Below are positions 17,969 through 26,079 of a DNA stretch of 64,000 nt, piece after piece. This stretch comes from Mycobacterium sp. 852013-51886_SCH5428379 (GTDB lineage: Bacteria > Actinomycetota > Actinomycetes > Mycobacteriales > Mycobacteriaceae), in the NCBI RefSeq assembly GCF_001665575.1, contig NZ_LZSU01000042.1, forward strand, positions 62,001 to 126,000, read 5' to 3'. Under the pieces are notes generated by a model. The model did no database searches and was not told the DNA's origin. It saw only the letters and a program-made list of their open reading frames with translations. Positions within the stretch are counted from its first letter, which is position 1, and every line of letters starts with the position of its first letter. The translations under genes were made by a program, and so were the position numbers.

Positions 17969-19603
17969 TCAGGTGACCAGCGCCAGCGCGTGTCCGCGCC
18001 GCAGCTTCCCGGACGGTGTCTTCGGGATCGTCCCCGGTTCGAGCACCACGACGCTGCGCGGACGAACGTCCACCTCGGTGAACACCTCGTGGGCGACCTG
18101 TCGCTCGATCCGTCGCACCTCGTCCCGGTCCTGGTAGCCGGTGGATTCGACGGCGACGGCGAAGGTCTCGCGCGATCGGCCCGCCTCCAACCGCACCGCG
18201 ACCGCGCATCCCGGCCGGACGCCGTCGACCCGCGCGGCGGCCCGCTCGATGTCGGTCGGGTAGATGTTGCGACCGGCCATGATGATGACGTCCTTGAGCC
18301 GCCCACACACCACCACGTCACCGCTTTCAGTGAGGTAGCCCAGATCGCCGGTGTCGTACCAGCCCTGCTCGTCCTGCGCGGGCAGGAATCCGGCTACCGT
18401 CATGTACCCCGGAGTCACCGGGGCGCCGCGAACCTCCAGCACGCCGACGCCGCGCGGCGGCAACAGGGCGCCGTCCTCGTCGACGACCCGCAACTCCAGA
18501 CCCTCGAGCGGCTTCCCCAGCGTGACCAGGCGGCGGGTGCGTCCCCGCGTCGCCGGCACGGCGCGGTGCAGCACCGAGAGCAGGCCGGCGTCGACCTCGT
18601 CGACGACCATGCCGCCGCCGCACTTCGAGAACGACACCGCAACCGTGGTCTCGGCCATGCCATAGGCGGGGATGAGCGCCTGCGGCCGCAGACCGAATCG
18701 TTTGCCGGCGCTGCAGAGATCCTCGACGTCAACCGGGTCGACCTGTTCGGCGCCCGACAGCGCCCACCGCAGCGAGGACAAATCGAACTGACCGGGGGTG
18801 GCCTGTCGGCGCAGTCGCTTCGCCAGCAGGGTATAGGCGAAATTCGGCGCGGCCGTCATCGTGCCCTGGTACTTGTCGATCAGCTTGGGCCACAACAAGA
18901 TATCGCTGAGGAAGTCCATCGGTGTGATCTTCACCAGCTCGGCGCCGTAGTACATCGGCACCGTGAGGTAGCCCGTCATTCCCATGTCGTGGAAGCACGG
19001 CAGCCAGCTGACGATCACGTCGGTGTCGAGGTCGAAGTCGCAGCCTACGGTCATCGCCTCGGCGTTGGCGACGATGTTGGCGTGGGTGATCTGCACGGCC
19101 TTCGGCGAACCGGTGGAGCCGGACGTCAGCTGCATGAGCGCGACGTCATCGTCATCGGTGTCCACGGGGTCGGCCGGTTCGGCGGTCAGGAGCTCCTCGA
19201 CGGTCAGCACCGGCACGCCGAGCCCCTCGAGCACCGGTACCGCGGCCAGGAACGGTTCGGAGACAACGACCGCCTTCGCCGAGATCATCGAGATGACGGC
19301 GGTGGTCTCTTCGGCCCAGCGCACGAGGTCGGTGCGCGGAGTGGGCTGGTGCAGCATCGTCAGGCTCGCGCCACGCATCCAGATGCCTTGTGCGGTCGGG
19401 GCGATCTCCACCGGCGCACCGGCGAGGACGGCGACGGCGTCGCCGTGCCCAACCCCGGCAGCTTGGAGGCCGCCGGCGACCCTGCTGCCGCGGTGATGGA
19501 CTTCGGCCCAGGTGTGCCGGACAGGGTTGTGCGGTTCGCCGGTGGTCATGCCTTTGAGGCTCCACCGGGCATTGCCGTACATGGTTTCGGTAAATCTGCT
19601 CAA
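17969..19603 (-). CDS. Fatty-acid adenylating enzyme (FadD, FAAL-like)
   Basis: This 544-residue ANL-superfamily protein activates a fatty acid with ATP. Visible core motifs are LTSGSTGSPKAVQITHAN, AYGMAETT, WYDTGDLGYL, GRLKDVIIMAGRNIYPTDIE and the catalytic lysine segment PKTPSGKLRRG. The LPCFHDMGMTGYL and ALSGAEQVDPVDV blocks look more like fatty acyl-AMP ligases than classical CoA ligases; this is by eye. The start is TTG 19603 (LSRFTETMYG) with GAGGAAC upstream; ATG 19582 is an alternative. There is no polyketide synthase nearby. It is followed by a GAF-ANTAR gene. Confidence 0.9.
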   Translation of the reverse strand: MSRFTETMYGNARWSLKGMTTGEPHNPVRHTWAEVHHRGSRVAGGLQAAGVGHGDAVAVLAGAPVEIAPTAQGIWMRGASLTMLHQPTPRTDLVRWAEETTAVISMISAKAVVVSEPFLAAVPVLEGLGVPVLTVEELLTAEPADPVDTDDDDVALMQLTSGSTGSPKAVQITHANIVANAEAMTVGCDFDLDTDVIVSWLPCFHDMGMTGYLTVPMYYGAELVKITPMDFLSDILLWPKLIDKYQGTMTAAPNFAYTLLAKRLRRQATPGQFDLSSLRWALSGAEQVDPVDVEDLCSAGKRFGLRPQALIPAYGMAETTVAVSFSKCGGGMVVDEVDAGLLSVLHRAVPATRGRTRRLVTLGKPLEGLELRVVDEDGALLPPRGVGVLEVRGAPVTPGYMTVAGFLPAQDEQGWYDTGDLGYLTESGDVVVCGRLKDVIIMAGRNIYPTDIERAAARVDGVRPGCAVAVRLEAGRSRETFAVAVESTGYQDRDEVRRIERQVAHEVFTEVDVRPRSVVVLEPGTIPKTPSGKLRRGHALALVT

Positions 19604-19730
19604 CGTTCAGCCAGTTCCTCGAGCGCCGTTTGTCACGTCGGCTCGCGTCGAGGCTGGGGGCCCGGCCGGCGGGGAGGCTCTATGCACTCGCCGCCGTGAC
19701 GTCTCCGATTGGCTGTTTCTGTCAACCGTC

Positions 19731-19756
19731 TAAAAGACTACGCGCCCTGCGGGCGC
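19731..19756 (-). terminator. Intrinsic terminator after the DUF3060 gene
   Basis: On the minus strand GCGCCC-GCA-GGGCGC (19756-19742) forms a GC-rich hairpin followed after a few bases by TTTT (19735-19732). It begins 12 bp past the stop of the DUF3060 gene and lies before the fatty-acid ligase, separating the two units. Confidence 0.65.
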
Positions 19757-19768
19757 GGTCACCCGGCC

Positions 19769-20470
19769 TCAGCCCCGTTCGACGACGTTGTCGCCGGAGG
19801 CGTTGATCTCCGGATCGCCGGTCTTGAAGAACACCCGGTTGTCGAAACCGGAGGCGCTGATCGCGGCGGAGTCCTCGACGGTCACCGTGTTCTCGACGCC
19901 GGACACCGTCACGCTGGCGCAGTGTCCGGTGATCGTCACCTGGTTGGAGACGCCGCTGACGCTGATGATGCTGTCGTGGCAGACGATGCGCTTGTCGTTC
20001 CTGACGCCGGACACGCTGTAGGTCCCGTTCACCGGCGCCTGCACCACGCCGCCGGTCCCGGACCCCGGGAAGTCGGGAACGTCAGGAAAGACGACGACGG
20101 GTGGGCCGCCGGTCGGGAGCACCTCGGGCGGAAGGTCGATCGGTCCGCCGCCGCCGACCACCGGTCGGCCCGCGGTGGTCGCGGAATCGCGGGGTCCATT
20201 GGCGAAGTAGATCGCCACTCCCGCGCCGACGACCAGCAAGGTGAGCACCACGATCACCAGGACGACGACGCTGGTGTGCGAACTCTTAGGCGCCGGGTAC
20301 GCCACCGGATAGGACGTGTCGTAGGCCGGCGGGGGCAGCGGTGGAGGTGGCGACGGATAGGTACCGCCGACCGAATACGGCTGCGTTCCGAGCTCAGACG
20401 TACGGGCCCTGTCGGCAAGCGGGCGTTCCAGGTCGCGGATACGCGCCTCCGGATCGTCCTGCGGGTTCAT
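19769..20470 (-). CDS. Membrane-anchored DUF3060 protein
   Basis: This 233-residue protein has a cytoplasmic, Pro-rich N-terminus (residues 1-63, including a PSPPPPLPPP run), one membrane span at about 68-91 (VVVLVIVVLTLLVVGAGVAIYF), a Gly/Pro linker, and a C-terminal extracellular DUF3060 domain (about 145-233). That domain has short beta repeats, each with a VSGV or ASGF turn. The function of DUF3060 is unknown; mycobacteria carry several. ATG 20470 starts MNPQDDPEAR. A terminator follows it, and a CRP-like site lies in its upstream region. Confidence 0.88.
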   Translation of the reverse strand: MNPQDDPEARIRDLERPLADRARTSELGTQPYSVGGTYPSPPPPLPPPAYDTSYPVAYPAPKSSHTSVVVLVIVVLTLLVVGAGVAIYFANGPRDSATTAGRPVVGGGGPIDLPPEVLPTGGPPVVVFPDVPDFPGSGTGGVVQAPVNGTYSVSGVRNDKRIVCHDSIISVSGVSNQVTITGHCASVTVSGVENTVTVEDSAAISASGFDNRVFFKTGDPEINASGDNVVERG

Positions 20471-20559
20471 GGACAGATGGTGCCACACGCATCGTCGCTG
20501 CTCAACGGGTTTCGAAGTCCCGATAACGCAAACTGACAACGGCTGTTTCCACGTTGATC

Positions 20560-20589
20560 TTGTGATCCGCCTCACGATCGGTTTAGATT
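20560..20589. promoter_or_regulatory. CRP-like site inside a candidate promoter
   Basis: TGTGA at 20561-20565 and TCACG at 20572-20576 are separated by 6 bp, matching the mycobacterial CRP consensus TGTGA-N6-TCACA at 9 of 10 positions. The site overlaps a candidate promoter for the downstream small membrane protein: TTGTGA at 20560-20565 and TAGATT at 20584-20589, spacer 18 bp. The divergent DUF3060 gene starts 90 bp away. Confidence 0.5.
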
Positions 20590-20619
20590 GTGGCGTCGAC
20601 CACACGAAAGGGCCTCAAC

Positions 20620-20844
20620 ATGGACGCGGTCAACGACGGTTCGCTTGCTCCGGTTTCCGCCGCGCCTGTCGCCGCGCGCCGCGCCAAGCCTGCGGATCAC
20701 CACACGATCCAGTCGGTACTGCTCACCACGATCTTCTTCCTGGGCATCGTCGGCGTGGTCGGTGCGATGGTGCTCGGCCAATCCACGATCGCCTTCATAA
20801 TCGGGCTCGTGGCGTCGGCGATCATCGTCGGCACTGTTTGCTGA
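20620..20844 (+). CDS. Small two-span membrane protein
   Basis: This 74-residue protein has a polar, Ala-rich N-terminus and two hydrophobic segments (about 28-50, VLLTTIFFLGIVGVVGAMVLG, and 53-72, IAFIIGLVASAIIVGTV). ATG 20620 has GAAAGGG 7 nt upstream; an in-frame GTG at 20590 would add ten residues and is less likely. No family is recognised. The CRP-like site upstream suggests regulation by cAMP-responsive CRP. Confidence 0.65.
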   Translation: MDAVNDGSLAPVSAAPVAARRAKPADHHTIQSVLLTTIFFLGIVGVVGAMVLGQSTIAFIIGLVASAIIVGTVC

Positions 20845-20877
20845 CGCCCTGACAGCACTGCCGCATACCATCGCTCG

Positions 20878-21333
20878 ATGGATACGCGGCACGTGCACAT
20901 CGACAAGCAGTCGCCCAAGGCCTACAAGGCGTTGGTCGGCGTCTCCACCACGGTCACCGCGCTCGCCGAGGAGACCGGGCTGTCGCGCAGCCTGGTCGAA
21001 CTGGTGAACGTGCGGGTCTCCCAACTCAACGGCTGCGCGTCCTGCCTCGATGTTCACCACCGCCGCGCCGATGAGGCCGGCGTGACCGCCAAACAGCTCG
21101 CCACCATCTCGGTCTGGCGGGACACCGAGCTCTTCGATGAGCGGGAGCAGGCCGCGCTGCGCTTGGCTGAGATCACCACCACGCTGCCCGACCACGACAC
21201 CGCCGAACGCGAGTACGCGCGCGCCCGCGACGTTCTGGACGAGGACGAGCTCTCCGCAGTCATCTGGGTGGCCGCGACCATCAACGCGTTCAACCGCGTC
21301 TCGATTCTCAGCCGGCACACCGTCCGTCCGTAG
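20878..21333 (+). CDS. Carboxymuconolactone decarboxylase/AhpD-like protein
   Basis: This 151-residue alkylhydroperoxidase D-like protein has the CxxCxxxH redox motif (Cys53, Cys56, His60 in GCASCLDVHH). Such proteins reduce peroxides or act as thiol-dependent redox proteins. The rest is helical, with EREQAALRLAEITTTLP typical of the family. ATG 20878. It precedes the esterase gene by 9 bp and is probably cotranscribed with it. Confidence 0.9.
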   Translation: MDTRHVHIDKQSPKAYKALVGVSTTVTALAEETGLSRSLVELVNVRVSQLNGCASCLDVHHRRADEAGVTAKQLATISVWRDTELFDEREQAALRLAEITTTLPDHDTAEREYARARDVLDEDELSAVIWVAATINAFNRVSILSRHTVRP

Positions 21334-21342
21334 GCTGGGCGC

Positions 21343-22305
21343 ATGGCTCTGAGCATCGATCCCGAAATCGCCACGGTGCTAGGCGCATTGGTCGGCCCGG
21401 ACCCCGCGCCGTCGCCCGCGCCCGGTGACGTGGCCACGCGCCGCACGAACTCGACGGTGTTGTTTCGAACGATGGCCGCGGCCCGTTCCGCCGTCGACGG
21501 GGTGGCCGTCGACGACTACACGCTGACCACCGACGACGGTGCCGAGTTGCCGTTGCGGTGGTACCGGCCCACCGGGACGGCAATGCCTGGGAGCGCGTGG
21601 CTGTACGTGCACGGCGGCGGCATGATCCTCGGCATGGAGCACGTAGGTGTCCTCTACGACGTCGTCGTGCGGGAGTACGTCGCGGCGTCCGGTGTGCCCG
21701 CGTTGACCGTCGACTACCGGGTCGCACCCGAGCACCCGGATCCGACGCCGGTCGAGGACTGCTACGCCGCCCTGAAATGGCTTGCTGAGCAGGCCGGCAC
21801 CCTGGGCGTCGATCCGGACCGGATCGCGGTGGGTGGCGACAGCGCCGGTGGCGGCCTGACGGCCGGCGTCGCGCTGCTGGCCCGCGACCGCGGCGGACCG
21901 TCGATTGCGTTGCAGCTGTTGATCTATCCGATGCTCGACGACCGCACCACCCACCCGGATCCGCAGCTGCCGCCGGAGCTGCTGTTCTGGAACTACGACG
22001 ACAACATCACCGGATGGTCGGCGCTGCTCGGCGATCGCGCGGGCGGACCGGACGTCTCGCCCTACGCCGCCCCGGCGCGGATGGCCGACCTGACCGGACT
22101 GCCACCGACCTACATCGACACCGGCGATCTGGACATCTTTCGAGATGAGGACGTCGAGTTCGCCCGCCGCCTCGCCGCCGCCGGTGTGCCGACCGAGCTG
22201 CACGTGCACCCCGGCTGCCCACACGGATTCGAGACCGTCGCCCCTGACGCCGCCGTGTCGATACGGACGATCGCCGACCGGATCCGCCGGCTGCGCAGCT
22301 TCTAG
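21343..22305 (+). CDS. Alpha/beta hydrolase, hormone-sensitive-lipase family
   Basis: This 320-residue esterase/lipase has the oxyanion motif HGGG (YVHGGGMILGM), the nucleophile elbow GDSAGG with Ser167, an acidic residue in DTGDLDIFRDED, and His294 in CPHGFE, a complete HSL-type triad. It would hydrolyse short or medium acyl esters in the cytoplasm. ATG 21343. Its stop overlaps that of the convergent SfnB-like gene by 4 bp. Confidence 0.92.
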   Translation: MALSIDPEIATVLGALVGPDPAPSPAPGDVATRRTNSTVLFRTMAAARSAVDGVAVDDYTLTTDDGAELPLRWYRPTGTAMPGSAWLYVHGGGMILGMEHVGVLYDVVVREYVAASGVPALTVDYRVAPEHPDPTPVEDCYAALKWLAEQAGTLGVDPDRIAVGGDSAGGGLTAGVALLARDRGGPSIALQLLIYPMLDDRTTHPDPQLPPELLFWNYDDNITGWSALLGDRAGGPDVSPYAAPARMADLTGLPPTYIDTGDLDIFRDEDVEFARRLAAAGVPTELHVHPGCPHGFETVAPDAAVSIRTIADRIRRLRSF

Positions 22306-23504
22306 ATCTGACCGTGTCGTGGGGGCGGTGTGCCCGCCAGCGTGTGGCGGCCGATGTGCTGCAGCTTCCACCGCGTCGGGTCGTGCAGGGTGTGGGTGCG
22401 GGCGTCGCGCCAATAGCGGGACAGGTTGCCCGACGCGGAAGCGCTTCGCGTACCGCCGAATTCGAACAGGGTGTTGGCCGCCTCCAGCGCCGCTCGCACC
22501 GCCGCCACCTTTGCGACGGCGACCGCCACCGACGCGGCGGCCGTGGACTCATCGGTCGGATCGGCGGTGGCGGCGTCGACCACGCGGCCGGCCTCGACCA
22601 GGAGCGCCTGTGCGGCCCGGACGGTGACGGTCAGTTCGCCTGCCGCCTGGATCAGCGTCGGGTCGTCGGCGGCCCGCTCCACCGAGGCCTCGAAATGCGG
22701 CCGGGCCTTCTCGAGTTGCCGCACCCCGGCGGCCAGCGCGCCCGTAGCGATTCCGACGTCGATTGCGCTGTGCAGCAATTGGGCTCGCGCACCGTAGGTG
22801 GTGGCCGTGGCGAAGATCGGCGAGAACGGCACGACGTGTTCGGTGGGCACCGCGACGTCATCGAGGGTGACGGTTCCGGATGCGGTGGTGCGCTGACCCA
22901 TACCGTCCCAGTCGTCGACGACGTCGACACCGGCCGCGTCGCGCGGGACGAACGCCAGCACCTTCGGTGTCGATGCGGTCGGAATATCGCCCGATCCGTC
23001 CGCCAGTGACGCCCGCACCACCAGCCAGTCCGCGAACAGCGCTCCCGTGGAGTAGAACTTGCGGCCCGACAGCACGTAGTCACCGTTGCGTTGCGCGGTC
23101 AGTGTCGTGGTGTCGACGTTGATCGGATGCGGGCCCCGCTCGGACTGCGCGTTGGCCAACAGCGCGCCGTCGAGCACCTGCCGGAAGAAGTACGCTTGCT
23201 GGCTCTCGGTGCCCTGCAGCCGCAGAGCCTCCAGGAACACGAAGTGCGAGTGGGGGATCTGGCCCAGCGACGGATCTGCGTGGGAGATCAGCCGGAACAC
23301 CTCGGCCACCACCGACCCCGGCGCCTCGATACCGCTGAACCGTGCAGGCACCGTGATCGACAGCAGGCCGGACGCCTTGAGCGCCTTGACCTCATCGTGC
23401 GGGAGTCGGCGCTGCGCGTCGCGCTCCGACGCCTCGGCCTCGACGTCGTCGGCGAGCTTCGCCGCGACGGCCAGAGCCTCGTCCGCTGAGCTGAGGCCGG
23501 TCAC
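22302..23504 (-). CDS. Acyl-CoA dehydrogenase-like flavoenzyme (SfnB/DszC type)
   Basis: This 400-residue protein has an acyl-CoA dehydrogenase fold. The pattern fits the flavin-dependent monooxygenase branch that includes SfnB and DszC: RFSGIEAPGSVVAEVFRLIS, then SHFVFLEALRLQG, then YVLSGRKFYSTGALFADW, then FEFGGTRSASASGNLSRYWRDARTHTLHDP. These enzymes act in scavenging sulfur from organosulfur compounds. GTG 23504 overlaps the stop of the upstream SsuD-like gene by 4 bp, so the two are translationally coupled and probably sequential. The exact substrate is unknown. Confidence 0.87.
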   Translation of the reverse strand: MTGLSSADEALAVAAKLADDVEAEASERDAQRRLPHDEVKALKASGLLSITVPARFSGIEAPGSVVAEVFRLISHADPSLGQIPHSHFVFLEALRLQGTESQQAYFFRQVLDGALLANAQSERGPHPINVDTTTLTAQRNGDYVLSGRKFYSTGALFADWLVVRASLADGSGDIPTASTPKVLAFVPRDAAGVDVVDDWDGMGQRTTASGTVTLDDVAVPTEHVVPFSPIFATATTYGARAQLLHSAIDVGIATGALAAGVRQLEKARPHFEASVERAADDPTLIQAAGELTVTVRAAQALLVEAGRVVDAATADPTDESTAAASVAVAVAKVAAVRAALEAANTLFEFGGTRSASASGNLSRYWRDARTHTLHDPTRWKLQHIGRHTLAGTPPPRHGQI

Positions 23505-24670
23505 CGCGGGGCACCGAGGAACGGAATCGCCGCGGGCGCCGTCGTCGGTCCCTCCGTGGTGAACAGTCCGCGCTCGCGCAGGATCGGGACCACGCCCTCG
23601 CCGAACCAATACAGCTCCTCCAGATGCGGATACCCCGAGAAGATGAACTCGTCGATCCCGATCTCGGCATACTCGGCGATCCGATCGGCAACCTCTTCAT
23701 GGCTGCCCACCAGTGCGGTGCCTGCGCCGCCGCGGACCAGGCCGACACCCGCCCACAGGTTCGGGGCGACCTCGAGCGTGCGGGCATCACGCCATCTGCC
23801 GTCGCGGCGGTGCTCCTCGTGCAGGGCCAGCATCCGCTTCTGACCCTCGGAGTCGCTGCGGTGCAGCCCGTTCTGGGCGGCGCGGACGGTCTCCTCGTCC
23901 AGCGCGTCGATCAGGCGGTCTGCCTGTGCCCACGCCTCGTCGGCGGTGTCGCGGGAGATGGTGTGCAAACGGATGCCGAAGCGCACGGGACGGCCCTCGT
24001 CGGCGGCCAGCTTGCGGATCCACTCGATCTTGTCGCGCACCGCGGCCGGCGGTTCACCCCAGGTCAGGTAGACGTCGGCGTGTTTGGCCGCCACCGGGCC
24101 CGCCGCTGCGGAACTTCCACCGAAGTACAAGGGCGGCACCGGATTCGGCAGCGTCGGGATCGTCGCGCCCTCGACCCGGATGTGTTCGCCGTCGACCGTG
24201 ACGGTTTCCCCGGCCCACAACCGGCGGACCACGCCGAGGAATTCGTCGCAGCGCTGGTAGCGACCGTCCTTGTCCAGATGGTCGCCGAACGCGCGCTGTT
24301 CGTGGGCCTCGCCGCCGACGACGACGTTGAGCAGCAAGCGTCCCGGGGCGTGGCGCGCGAAGGTGGCCGCCATCTGTGCCGACAGCGTCGGGCTGACCAG
24401 TCCGGGCCGGAAGGCGACGAGGAACGCCAGCGACGTCGTCTCGCGGGCCAGCAGCGCGGCGGTGATGAACGCGTCCTCGCACCAGGCGCCCGTCGGGATC
24501 AGCGCACCTGTGAACCCGAACGACTCCGCGGCGCGCACGATGGAACCGAGGTAATCGATCGACGCGTCGCGGTCGCCGTGCGCGGCGCCGGCGGGCATGC
24601 CGTGTCCGCCGCCGACGATCGACCGGCTGTCACCGTAGGTGGGCAGGAACCAGTGCAGTCGAACGGTCAC
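23501..24670 (-). CDS. LLM flavin-dependent alkanesulfonate-type monooxygenase
   Basis: This 389-residue luciferase-like monooxygenase is close to SsuD/SfnG. It shows HWFLPTYGDSRSIVGG, ESFGFTGALIPTGAWCEDAF, FLVAFRPGLVSPTLSAQMAATF, LLNVVVGGEAHEQR and PPLYFGGSSAAAGPVAAKHADVYLTW (in shorter overlapping parts). Such enzymes use FMNH2 and O2 to cleave C-S bonds and release sulfite. ATG 24670. It is the first gene of a pair with the SfnB-like gene. No ABC sulfonate transporter or flavin reductase is adjacent, so these must be supplied elsewhere. Confidence 0.9.
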   Translation of the reverse strand: MTVRLHWFLPTYGDSRSIVGGGHGMPAGAAHGDRDASIDYLGSIVRAAESFGFTGALIPTGAWCEDAFITAALLARETTSLAFLVAFRPGLVSPTLSAQMAATFARHAPGRLLLNVVVGGEAHEQRAFGDHLDKDGRYQRCDEFLGVVRRLWAGETVTVDGEHIRVEGATIPTLPNPVPPLYFGGSSAAAGPVAAKHADVYLTWGEPPAAVRDKIEWIRKLAADEGRPVRFGIRLHTISRDTADEAWAQADRLIDALDEETVRAAQNGLHRSDSEGQKRMLALHEEHRRDGRWRDARTLEVAPNLWAGVGLVRGGAGTALVGSHEEVADRIAEYAEIGIDEFIFSGYPHLEELYWFGEGVVPILRERGLFTTEGPTTAPAAIPFLGAPR

Positions 24671-24832
24671 CGAGAAATCATTGCCGCTGGACCGGTCGGC
24701 GTCACCGGTTTGACTCAGCGGGAGTCGAAGGCGCGCTCCGGCGCCGAGTGTGAACCGGTTGCGAGAAACGGCGGCGAAAGTCGCAGTGTGTTCACAGTCG
24801 GGGTTGACCCCGCCCGTCGTCGTCCGACAGAC

Positions 24833-24852
24833 TCACTGAACACGTTCAGTGA
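24833..24852. promoter_or_regulatory. Palindromic operator before the P450 operon
   Basis: TCACTGAAC (24833-24841) and GTTCAGTGA (24844-24852) form a perfect 9-bp inverted repeat around two bases, a typical TetR-type operator. A TTGACC hexamer at 24804-24809 could be the -35. The palindrome lies just upstream of the cytochrome P450 gene, whose operon ends with a TetR gene, the likely ligand of this site. Confidence 0.65.
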
Positions 24853-24870
24853 ATGGAGGCGGGCCCGTCG

Positions 24871-26079
24871 ATGCAGTACGACCCGTTCTCGCCGAAGTGC
24901 CTCGCCGACCCGTACCCGTACTACGCCTGGCTGCGCGACGAACACCCGCTGTACTACGTCGAGGCCTACGACATGTGGGTGGTCTCGCGGTTCCAGGACG
25001 TCTACGACATGCTCGGCAACCCCGAGCTGCCGTTCGAGGCCCGCGAGGGCACCGTCCCCACCCGCGCCGAGATGCTCGCGCGCAACGACGGGCCCGTGCC
25101 GCCGCTGCCGCTGGAACCCGTCGCCGGTTTCACCCGGATGGACCAGCCCTACCAGGGCAGGCTCCGCGGATTCATCAACCAGCCGTTCCGGCCCCGCCCG
25201 GTCGCGCGCCTGGAGGACTGGTTCCGCGACATGGTGCGCGCGGACCTGCCCGGCGTGCTGGCCCAGGGGGAGGTCAATCTGCCGACGGTGTTCGGCCTGT
25301 GGACCGCGCGCACCATGTGCCATCTCGCCGGACTGCCGCTCGAGATGGCCGCGGACCTGCGCGACGCCATCAACGAATCCTCCGCGGCGATCGGCAACGC
25401 GGACCTCGGACTGGATCCCCTCGACGGTCTGAAGCGGATCAGCCGGGCCGCGCATCTGGCCGTGGCGCGTCGGCGTGACGCCGGCGTGGACGGGACGCGC
25501 CCCTTCGTCGACGGCGCCCTCAACGCGGCCTTCGAAGGCCGGTCGCTGTCCGGCCGGGAGGTGGCCGCCCAGCTGGTGGTCCCGCTGATCGGCGGCGTCG
25601 AGACCGTACCCAAGGTGACCTCGCACGGGCTGTGGGAACTGACCAAGAACCCGGACCAACTGGCCGCGGTCCGCGCCGACCTCGCCAGGAACACTGCCAT
25701 CGCCTACGACGAGATGGCGCGCTATTGCGGCCCCGCGCAATGGTTCTCACGCACCGTCACCGCACCCGTCGACGTCCTCGGCCGACACCTGACGCCCGGC
25801 CAGCGCATCATCTTCCTCATCCAGTCCGCGCAACGCGATCCCCGCGAGTTCCCCGAACCCGACACTTTCCGCTGGGACCGGCCGATGAAGCGGACGCTGG
25901 CCTTCGGCCACGGTGGGCACTTCTGCATGGGCATGCACCTGGCCAAGATGGAAGGCCGCGTTCTGCTGCAGGAATTCCTCTCCGCCGTTGACGAATTCGA
26001 ATTCGACGAGGACGCCGCTGAGCGCAGCGCCTCCAGCTTCCAGACGGGATGGGACACGTTGCCCGTACGCATCCGATGA
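24871..26079 (+). CDS. Cytochrome P450
   Basis: This 402-residue soluble P450 has the I-helix motif GGVET (IGGVETVPKV), the K-helix-type ExxR in DEMARYCG, and the haem ligand loop FGHGGHFCMGMHL with Cys352. It inserts one oxygen atom into an unknown substrate and needs a ferredoxin and reductase, which are not in this operon. I chose ATG 24871 because GGAGG (24855-24859) precedes it by 11 nt; ATG 24853 would add six residues and abuts the operator palindrome. Its stop overlaps the next gene's ATG by 4 bp. Family number cannot be assigned by eye. Confidence 0.95.
   Translation: MQYDPFSPKCLADPYPYYAWLRDEHPLYYVEAYDMWVVSRFQDVYDMLGNPELPFEAREGTVPTRAEMLARNDGPVPPLPLEPVAGFTRMDQPYQGRLRGFINQPFRPRPVARLEDWFRDMVRADLPGVLAQGEVNLPTVFGLWTARTMCHLAGLPLEMAADLRDAINESSAAIGNADLGLDPLDGLKRISRAAHLAVARRRDAGVDGTRPFVDGALNAAFEGRSLSGREVAAQLVVPLIGGVETVPKVTSHGLWELTKNPDQLAAVRADLARNTAIAYDEMARYCGPAQWFSRTVTAPVDVLGRHLTPGQRIIFLIQSAQRDPREFPEPDTFRWDRPMKRTLAFGHGGHFCMGMHLAKMEGRVLLQEFLSAVDEFEFDEDAAERSASSFQTGWDTLPVRIR

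Noticed and set aside
24787..24796. TGTG-TT-CACA as a CRP site
   Set aside because: The spacing and length do not match TGTGA-N6-TCACA.
24853..24853. ATG 24853 as the P450 start
   Set aside because: It abuts the operator palindrome and has no ribosome-binding site, while ATG 24871 has GGAGG upstream.
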